Of a DNA stretch of 5,946 nucleotides, positions 1 through 5,380 are shown one piece after another; the first letter of the stretch is position 1; every line of letters starts with the position of its first letter. Below the pieces are notes generated by a model. It saw nothing but the letters and a program-made list of their open reading frames with translations. It did not search any database and was not told where the DNA came from. Source of the DNA: Thermoplasmata archaeon. Its GTDB lineage: Archaea; Thermoplasmatota; Penumbrarchaeia; Penumbrarchaeales; Penumbrarchaeaceae. The translations under genes and the position numbers were made by a program. The DNA lies in assembly GCA_023145185.1 (NCBI GenBank), contig JAGLEG010000492.1, positions 1 to 5,946 on the forward strand, written 5' to 3'.

Positions 1-1
1 C

Positions 2-118
2 GTGTACATGGTGCCAAGCACGCTTTTTGTCATGATATTCACCCTCGGGACCATCTGGGGGGGATTCACCTTCGGCATCTACAGGTCGTTGACATCACCC
101 AGACGTGGGGGTTCCTGA
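2..118 (+). CDS. MetS-like small single-helix subunit of an NSS amino-acid importer (5' end uncertain)
   Basis: An open frame enters at the window edge and stops at TGA 116-118. It reads V-Y-M-V-P-S-T-L-F-V-M-I, then FTLGTIWGGFTFGIYRSL, then a basic end (SPRRGGS). One hydrophobic helix carrying an IWGG motif and followed by positive charges is what I recall of the small subunits (MetS type, about 30-60 residues) encoded beside bacterial NSS transporters such as MetP of Corynebacterium. Those subunits are needed for transport and lie in the membrane with the large subunit. The start may be GTG at 2 or ATG at 8 (36 residues, a complete-looking protein), or it may lie upstream of the window. The last 14 nt overlap the symporter gene, which supports a functional pair. 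The assignment rests on size, the WGG motif and context. A chance C-terminal fragment of a longer membrane protein is the main alternative. Confidence 0.68.
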   Translation: MYMVPSTLFVMIFTLGTIWGGFTFGIYRSLTSPRRGGS

Positions 119-1709
119 TTTGGCAGGGGGAAAGTCAGAGGTTTTCTCCAGCAAGTGGGGCCTTCTGATGGCCGCACTGGGGGCAGCCATCGGAACCGGG
201 AATATCTGGAGGTTCCCCAAGGAGGTTGCGAGCAACGGGGGCGGGTCGTTCATGATACCCTACGTGATCTTCCTCTTCACGTGGTCCATTCCGATCCTGC
301 TTATCGAGTTCAACCTGGGCAAGAAGACCAGGAAGGGAACGATGGGGACCTTTGCGGCATTTCTCGGAAAGAACAAGGCCTGGATGGGCGCATGGCTGGC
401 GTGGATCTCCACCGCCATCGGATTCTATTATGCTGTGGTCATGGGCTGGACCCTGAGGTACGCCTTCGGGTCCCTCTCCGGGAGCATCGACTACTCCGAC
501 GCTCAGGGCACCTGGGAGTCGTTCCTGGAGTCCCCTTACCTGGTCGTTTTCTTTCAGGTCATGGCCATTGCGATAACCGCGGTGGTGGTCTACAGGGGGA
601 TCGAGAAAGGGGTTGAGAAGATCAACAAGATCCTGATCCCCGCCCTGTTCATAATGCTCGTATTCAGCATGATACGGGCCCTGCTTCTCCCCGGGGCCAT
701 CAGGGGAGTAGCCTTCATATTCACCCCGCATGCCGATACCTTCTTCAACGGCAAGACGTGGATAGCCGCCCTGGCGCAGTCCGCCTGGTCCTGCAGCGCT
801 GGAATGGGCATGGCCATCACCTACGGCGCATACACGAAACGGAAGGACGATACCGTCCTCAACGCCTTCCTCACCGGATTGGGCGATACGACGATCGCCC
901 TGGTAGCAGGTATCATGATATTCGCCACCGTGTTCGGGCTGGCGGCGACCCAGGCGGATGCGGAATTCGCCGTTTCCGAAGGTGGTTCGGGGCTAACCTT
1001 CATCCACCTTCCCCAGCTGTTTGGAGAGATGTTGGGAGGGCCTGCGATAGCCATCCTTTTCTTCTCCGCCATGGCCTTTGCTGCGCTGACCTCGATGATA
1101 GCCACCTACGAGAACGCGGTGAAGAACTTCGTGGATGCGGGCTGGGACCGGAAGAAGGCCATTCGGGTATTGACCATCGGCATGCTCCTGTTGGGCCTTC
1201 CCTCGGCCATGATCGTGCTCCCCGTTGGACTGACCCCAATGCCAGTCTTCCTCGACAATCAGGACTTCGTGTGGGGCCTTGGCCTCGTGGTTTCGGGGGC
1301 GTTCATCTACTACCTCGCCTTCAAGTACGGGATAACGAGGTTCAGGAAGAACCTGATAAACAGCCGTTACTCCGACATGAAGATAGGAAAGTGGTTCGAC
1401 ATCATCCTCAAGTACGTCATACCGGTGGAGCTTGTGGGCATGAGCCTATGGTTCATATATCAGACCATTACCAGCCCGATAGAGGAGTGGTGGATGGGCG
1501 GGCCGATCGGCCTGGGCATTCTGGTTCTTCAGTGGGCATTGGCGATGGCTGGATTATGGTATATGAGCAGCAGGGTCAAGGGGAATCTCGTTGACGATGA
1601 CTTCTCCATCGACACCACGATCGATGAGGATATAGACAGGTTCGAGAATGGGCCGATGGAGGTCGTTGAACCTGTCGGGAACGGGGGGATCAGAGATGAT
1701 GGACGATGA
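105..1709 (+). CDS. Neurotransmitter:sodium symporter (NSS/SNF) family amino-acid transporter
   Basis: This is a 534-residue integral membrane protein of the LeuT-fold SNF family, which co-imports Na+ with amino acids. TM1 has the hallmark AAIGTGNIWRFP (27-38), followed by NGGGSFMIPY (44-53). The stretch IEKGVEKINKILIP is the usual family motif before TM5. Against LeuT by eye, TM6 is AQSAWSCSAGMG (224-235), and TM8 keeps A326, T329 and S330 of the Na2 site. N33, S229 and N253 match Na1 ligands N27, T254 and N286. About 12 hydrophobic segments are visible, ending in an acidic cytoplasmic tail (about 497-520). GTG 105 is the only usable upstream start because an in-frame TGA lies at 90-92. TTG 120 is possible, but the first ATG (168) falls inside TM1. 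No clear Shine-Dalgarno precedes 105, so translation is probably coupled to the overlapping small-subunit gene. The family is certain. The substrate is unknown; a hydrophobic amino acid is plausible. Confidence 0.96.
   Translation: MGVPDLAGGKSEVFSSKWGLLMAALGAAIGTGNIWRFPKEVASNGGGSFMIPYVIFLFTWSIPILLIEFNLGKKTRKGTMGTFAAFLGKNKAWMGAWLAWISTAIGFYYAVVMGWTLRYAFGSLSGSIDYSDAQGTWESFLESPYLVVFFQVMAIAITAVVVYRGIEKGVEKINKILIPALFIMLVFSMIRALLLPGAIRGVAFIFTPHADTFFNGKTWIAALAQSAWSCSAGMGMAITYGAYTKRKDDTVLNAFLTGLGDTTIALVAGIMIFATVFGLAATQADAEFAVSEGGSGLTFIHLPQLFGEMLGGPAIAILFFSAMAFAALTSMIATYENAVKNFVDAGWDRKKAIRVLTIGMLLLGLPSAMIVLPVGLTPMPVFLDNQDFVWGLGLVVSGAFIYYLAFKYGITRFRKNLINSRYSDMKIGKWFDIILKYVIPVELVGMSLWFIYQTITSPIEEWWMGGPIGLGILVLQWALAMAGLWYMSSRVKGNLVDDDFSIDTTIDEDIDRFENGPMEVVEPVGNGGIRDDGR
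1685..1691 (+). promoter_or_regulatory. Ribosome binding site setting the start at 1696
   Basis: GGGGATC lies 4 nt before ATG 1696 and differs at one base from the GGTGATC part of the archaeal Shine-Dalgarno consensus. It sits inside the end of the symporter gene. It favours ATG 1696 over the in-frame ATG at 1648, which would add 16 residues translated from symporter coding sequence. Confidence 0.5.
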
Positions 1710-1914
1710 ACATTCGGAGAGCGTTGATATGGTAATGAGGCTCCTTGGCGAGACGCCGGAGCTGACCACGGGGGAGATAGAGAACGCCATGATGTTGGAG
1801 GGAACCGACTGCCCGGACGGAGCGGCGAAGACCCTGATGCGCCTCAAGACCAAGGGTGTTTTGAAAAGCAGACTGGACCCTGCAAGAAAGGGCTGGGTCT
1901 GGAGCGTCAAGTGA
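1696..1914 (+). CDS. Small winged-helix-like protein, possible transcription regulator
   Basis: The product is 72 residues. Its predicted layout fits a minimal winged helix: helix 1 around SVDMVMRLLGE (9-19), helix 2 around TTGEIENAMML (24-34), a recognition-like helix CPDGAAKTLMRLKTKGVLK (39-57), and a wing ending in RKGWVWSVK (64-72). The pattern of a helix, then L-x-x-KG-V/L, then a beta turn with an aromatic residue is typical of archaeal winged-helix regulators. I cannot assign it to a named family. An upstream in-frame ATG at 1648 is less likely, given the Shine-Dalgarno just before 1696 and the non-domain-like extra residues. Its first 14 nt overlap the symporter stop, so it is probably the last gene of that operon. 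It could control the transporter, the palindrome downstream at 1992-2009, or neither; all three are inference. Confidence 0.8.
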   Translation: MMDDEHSESVDMVMRLLGETPELTTGEIENAMMLEGTDCPDGAAKTLMRLKTKGVLKSRLDPARKGWVWSVK

Positions 1915-1955
1915 TAGGATGTACTGCAGGCCCTCACCTATCAGGCTTTCCATAG

Positions 1956-1972
1956 AGAAAAATAGATAATAT
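1956..1972 (+). promoter_or_regulatory. Candidate BRE/TATA box for the surface-protein gene
   Basis: The A-rich GAGAAAAA is followed by TAGATAATA, in an otherwise G+C-richer stretch between the small regulator gene and ATG 2032. Archaeal start sites usually lie about 25 nt past the TATA centre, which would put initiation near 1992 and give a leader of about 40 nt. The match to the TTTATATA consensus is only fair. Confidence 0.4.
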
Positions 1973-1983
1973 GCAATACAGTA

Positions 1984-2016
1984 TCGGGTTCGGGGTAGAG
2001 ATCTACCCCAACTCGG
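1984..2016 (+). promoter_or_regulatory. Leader hairpin / palindromic operator candidate
   Basis: The inner stem GGGGTAG (1992-1998) pairs with CTACCCC (2003-2009) around a four-base AGAT loop. After a single bulged C (1991), the outer stem continues with TCGGGTT (1984-1990) pairing with AACTCGG (2010-2016), including two G-U pairs. That gives 14 base pairs, ending 3 nt before the Shine-Dalgarno at 2020. As DNA, the core GGGGTAGAGATCTACCCC is an 18-bp near-perfect palindrome lying at or just past the predicted start of transcription. It could be a leader RNA structure affecting ribosome access or a binding site for a dimeric regulator. It has no following T-run, so it is not a typical terminator. 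Confidence 0.6.
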
Positions 2017-2019
2017 AAA

Positions 2020-2026
2020 GAGGTGG
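2020..2026 (+). promoter_or_regulatory. Ribosome binding site of the surface-protein gene
   Basis: GAGGTGG lies 5 nt before ATG 2032 and matches the archaeal anti-Shine-Dalgarno complement. An in-frame TAG (2029-2031) directly precedes the ATG, so the start is firmly placed. Confidence 0.8.
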
Positions 2027-2031
2027 TTTAG

Positions 2032-5000
2032 ATGTCTGTACGCGATAAGTGCTTGGTATTGCTCCTGACCCTGGTCCTGGCCCTGCCCGGTGGATTATTA
2101 TTCATGTCCGCTCCGGCCCATGCCGTGGATGTGCCCGATATACCAATATCGGCAAACCAGACATGGGATGTCACCTCGGAACCCTATGTTATTCTGGAAA
2201 ACCTGACGGTGGAAGCAGGGGCGACCCTCACTATCGTGGATGGCGTATCGGTGGATATTGCTCCCGGAAAGGAGATCCTCGTAAACGGCACCCTTCTTGC
2301 AGACGGCGTGACCTTTGATACGGAGGGTTTGGGTTTTTGGGTGGGTATCACGGTCCAGAACGGGGGGTTCGGCCTCCTGGAGAACTGCTATTTCAATGCG
2401 ATGGGGACGGGCCTTCGTGCCGTTGGTTTCTCAAGTGAGGTCCGCGTTTACAATTCGAGCATAGATTCAGCGGGATACGGTACCACCGTCAGCTCCTCCG
2501 CAACGGCATGGGTCATCAACTGCACACATCAGGCAGTTGGGAACGTGTCGTTATCCGGAGGGGAGATACACGAGGGAAGCTGGTTCATATTCAACGCGAT
2601 CTTCGACGATGGCAGCGGCCCGGCTGAAGGAGTTTCCCTGAAACTGGTGAACTGGAGGCAGGATGTCGGGATCTGGGGGGTTTTCAACTCGTATGATGGT
2701 AGCGGGACCCTCGATCCCAAGACCGATGTGAACGGGACCATCCCCCCCATTGCATTTGAGAGGTTCATCCACCTGGGCAGCGTCGATTACCGCAGGTGCG
2801 AATTGGATATACTGATGTACCTTGGCCTGCCTGGGCAGAAGATGGATGATGAGGTTCTCGATATGGTGGTCGAGGGGAATATTCTATATTCCTGGTCCAT
2901 TGACGTCACACCTCCCGAGCCGCCATCGAACCTGTCGGTATTGAGCAAGGGGTCGGATAATATCAAGATCGGCTGGGATCAGGATGTGGTGTCGGACGAT
3001 CTGAAGCTTTTCGATATCGATTACAGGGTGAACGGCACCGGTGATACCTGGATATTGAAATGGGCGATGAGAGATATCAGGAACTACACGATCGATGGCC
3101 TGGAAGAGAACACACTGTATGACATAAGGATAAGGAGCAGGGACGTCCTTGACAATCATGGGGATTATCTGGGTCCCATCCTCGTGAGGACGTTGGACGT
3201 AACTTCCCCCGATCTACCTGGTAATTTCACCCTTGATGCGGTGGGAGGTACCTGGGCCCAGATAAGCTGGACAAGGAGCGACAGCCTGGACACTGCAGGA
3301 TACCACGTCTACATGAACGACACCTGGGGGAACATGACGCCGTACGTTTCGCTCCCGGGCAGGTTCAACAGGGAGATCAACATCTCGGATATCGGGTCCG
3401 GGGAGACCTACAAGGTTCGGGTCTCCACGTTTGACGATGCCGAGATACCCAACGAATCCAAATGGACCCCTTCCATCACCTTCACGACACTTGACATCAT
3501 TCCACCGGTTAAACCGGTGATATCGTTCAGGCCGATAGAGATTCCCCAGTACATCAACGGCTCCTTGTTCTACAACCGCTCCCTGATCGGACTGAGCGGG
3601 ATCGTAGCGGGTGAGAACCGGACCTATGTGGATGTGTATGTCGATGGGGACCTGTATGAGAAGGAGCCCAGGTTCACAACCACGGAGGGGATATTCTGGA
3701 TGTTCGACCTCCCCTACCTGATGCTCAACCTCGAGGAGGGTTCCCACGAGATCACCGCAAGGTCCATCGACCCGGACGGGAATGTTGGCCCTCTATCCGA
3801 CCCCCTCCAGATCACGATCGATCTTACCTCTCCCACGATGACGTTCCCGCAGGGATCTCCACACGGTATGAAGGTGGATGAAGGCGCGGAGATCAACCTG
3901 TATGTGGAAGGAGAGGATGATAACGGTGTGGATTCCATCACATGGTCATATCTGGGGCCGGGAGATGAGGGCATCATCGAGCTTATGGGTAACAACGTCT
4001 CCCTATCGCTTGATCTTGGGGACCATGAGATCCATCTAATGATGATGGATATTGCAGGGAACCGGAATGATACCACATTCATCATTCACTCGCTCGAACC
4101 AGATCACAAGGCACCTGCCGTGGTCTCATCCTCGTTGGTTGACGGAGCGGAAGATGTGTCATTGGACCCGACGATGATCTTGACGCTAAGCGAAGCAGTT
4201 CTTTGGGCTGATGTATCCTATCGGCTGTTGAAGCATCTTGGTACAGAAGAGATCGAGGTCTCACTATGGTACCAGTACGATGAGGAGGCCTTGACCCTGT
4301 CGTTCAACCCGAAGGAGACCCTCTCGGAGAAACAGGGATATTCGCTCGTTGTGGAGGGGTTGACGGATAACAGAGGCAATACTGCCCCCCGGATCGAGAT
4401 AACCTTCACCACGCTTGATAACCTGAAGGTGGACACGGACGGCGATACCATTCCAGATATCATAGAGATCATGCTCACCTTCCTTGACCCCTCTGACCCC
4501 TCGGACGGAGCGGAGGACAGGGATAACGACGGTCTGAGCAACGCCCTAGAATATTCGATAGGCTCCGATATGGCCGTCAAGGATTCCGATGAGGACGGGA
4601 TGCCCGACGGCTGGGAATACCAGTATGGATTGGACCCGACGGACGTGGCAGATGCGTTGATGGACTCGGATGGAGATGGCGTACTGAACCTGGATGAATG
4701 GGAAGGGGGCTCGGATCCTTTGGACCCCAACAGCAAACCCGGCGTGGGTGGAGAGGAGGCATCCGGCCTTTGGCTCCTTATATTGATCGTGTGTCTGGTC
4801 ATGGTCGTTCTCATCGGTGGAGCGGTATTCGTCATAGTCAAGAAGCGGTCGGAGGAGGAGCAAGAGGAGGAGAAGGAGCGGCCTCCGGTGGAAGCCCAGG
4901 AGGAAGAGGATCCGAGCACGAACTGTCCTGATTGCGGCGCCGCGTTGGACGAGACCATGGAATTTTGTCCCGAGTGTGGAAAGATACTGCCACCACCCGA

Positions 5001-5217
5001 GGAAGAGGAGCTTGATGGTGATATCCCCTCAAGTAGTGATCTTGAGGATGATGAAGGCATGGAGGAGGATGAGGACCTTAAAGAGGGCACGGTAGACGAT
5101 ATGGTGTCTTCGGATATCGAAGAAGGTGCGGTCGCTCCGCCGGATATCGTTGACCCCATTGATGGGTCCATTCCATCTATCGAGGACGACATGATGAATA
5201 TGCCCTCGCCCCCGTGA
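2032..5217 (+). CDS. Large membrane-anchored modular surface protein (beta-helix, Fn3/Ig-like, Ca-binding repeats, cytoplasmic zinc ribbon)
   Basis: This 1061-residue type I membrane protein has a Sec signal peptide (1-31, likely cut after AHA). Residues about 33-285 are a beta-rich head whose N-terminal part resembles a short right-handed beta-helix. Two fibronectin type III-like domains follow (about 294-388 and 393-487), then two Ig-like modules (about 491-596 and 600-690) and an SbsA-type Ig-like domain (about 693-795). Four DxDxDGxx[DN]xxE repeats start at 801, 829, 851 and 878, as in thrombospondin type 3 / EF-hand-like calcium sites; the first has T in place of G. A single membrane helix (913-936) is followed by KKR. 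The roughly 120-residue cytoplasmic tail has about 45 acidic against 4 basic residues and a zinc ribbon (C965, C968, C979, C982). The outer part has 20 N-x-S/T sequons. No catalytic motif was recognised. Roles in adhesion, the cell envelope or ligand binding are inference. It appears to be transcribed alone. Confidence 0.93.
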   Translation: MSVRDKCLVLLLTLVLALPGGLLFMSAPAHAVDVPDIPISANQTWDVTSEPYVILENLTVEAGATLTIVDGVSVDIAPGKEILVNGTLLADGVTFDTEGLGFWVGITVQNGGFGLLENCYFNAMGTGLRAVGFSSEVRVYNSSIDSAGYGTTVSSSATAWVINCTHQAVGNVSLSGGEIHEGSWFIFNAIFDDGSGPAEGVSLKLVNWRQDVGIWGVFNSYDGSGTLDPKTDVNGTIPPIAFERFIHLGSVDYRRCELDILMYLGLPGQKMDDEVLDMVVEGNILYSWSIDVTPPEPPSNLSVLSKGSDNIKIGWDQDVVSDDLKLFDIDYRVNGTGDTWILKWAMRDIRNYTIDGLEENTLYDIRIRSRDVLDNHGDYLGPILVRTLDVTSPDLPGNFTLDAVGGTWAQISWTRSDSLDTAGYHVYMNDTWGNMTPYVSLPGRFNREINISDIGSGETYKVRVSTFDDAEIPNESKWTPSITFTTLDIIPPVKPVISFRPIEIPQYINGSLFYNRSLIGLSGIVAGENRTYVDVYVDGDLYEKEPRFTTTEGIFWMFDLPYLMLNLEEGSHEITARSIDPDGNVGPLSDPLQITIDLTSPTMTFPQGSPHGMKVDEGAEINLYVEGEDDNGVDSITWSYLGPGDEGIIELMGNNVSLSLDLGDHEIHLMMMDIAGNRNDTTFIIHSLEPDHKAPAVVSSSLVDGAEDVSLDPTMILTLSEAVLWADVSYRLLKHLGTEEIEVSLWYQYDEEALTLSFNPKETLSEKQGYSLVVEGLTDNRGNTAPRIEITFTTLDNLKVDTDGDTIPDIIEIMLTFLDPSDPSDGAEDRDNDGLSNALEYSIGSDMAVKDSDEDGMPDGWEYQYGLDPTDVADALMDSDGDGVLNLDEWEGGSDPLDPNSKPGVGGEEASGLWLLILIVCLVMVVLIGGAVFVIVKKRSEEEQEEEKERPPVEAQEEEDPSTNCPDCGAALDETMEFCPECGKILPPPEEEELDGDIPSSSDLEDDEGMEEDEDLKEGTVDDMVSSDIEEGAVAPPDIVDPIDGSIPSIEDDMMNMPSPP

Positions 5218-5222
5218 GGGCA
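5201..5222 (+). terminator. Hairpin spanning the stop codon, weak terminator candidate
   Basis: TGCCCTC (5201-5207) pairs with GAGGGCA (5216-5222) across an 8-base loop, with the TGA stop at 5215-5217 straddling the loop and 3' arm. No T-run follows directly. The nearest oligo-T is at 5331-5342, more than 100 nt away. The hairpin may stabilise the transcript end or be incidental. A second small hairpin, CGGCC/GGCCG with a TATC loop, lies at 5282-5295. Confidence 0.25.
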
Positions 5223-5325
5223 CGGCATCGGCCCCATACGGCTTGTGTGGCCATTAAAGGGGTGTTGTTCCGTAAAATTACCGGCCTATCGGCCGAAAAC
5301 AGCTAAATCACCTCATTTAAGGGCA

Positions 5326-5342
5326 AAACCTTTTTATTTTTA
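5326..5342 (+). promoter_or_regulatory. Candidate BRE/TATA box for the zinc-ribbon gene
   Basis: AAACC is followed by TTTTTATTTTTA. This AT-rich box is the strongest in the 163-bp gap before ATG 5381. Initiation about 25 nt downstream would fall near 5360 and give a leader of roughly 20 nt carrying the Shine-Dalgarno. The T-runs could equally act as an oligo-T terminator for the surface-protein transcript, and both roles may coexist. The rest of the gap (5218-5325) holds only the small hairpins. Confidence 0.45.
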
Positions 5343-5368
5343 GTTATGGATGCAGATGGCACTGTAGC

Positions 5369-5375
5369 GAGGTGG
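5369..5375 (+). promoter_or_regulatory. Ribosome binding site of the zinc-ribbon gene
   Basis: GAGGTGG is 5 nt before ATG 5381, with the same motif and spacing as the site before ATG 2032. An in-frame TAA (5378-5380) immediately precedes the ATG, so no earlier start is possible. Confidence 0.8.
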
Positions 5376-5380
5376 ATTAA

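Noticed and set aside
758..1594. A 278-codon + strand frame within the symporter gene
   Set aside because: It is an out-of-frame shadow of an unmistakable NSS coding sequence, with an Arg/His/Pro-rich product lacking any fold signature.
1648..1914. A longer start (ATG 1648) for the winged-helix gene
   Set aside because: The extra 16 residues lie within symporter codons and add nothing domain-like. A Shine-Dalgarno-like GGGGATC sits 4 nt before ATG 1696.
1984..2016. Reading the hairpin as an intrinsic terminator of the upstream operon
   Set aside because: No T-run follows it, and it runs directly into the ribosome binding site of the next gene.
4218..5237. A 339-codon open frame on the - strand
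   Set aside because: It is antisense to the clear surface-protein gene. Its Ser-rich product comes from the acidic and Asp-rich codons read backwards, and it has no domain features.
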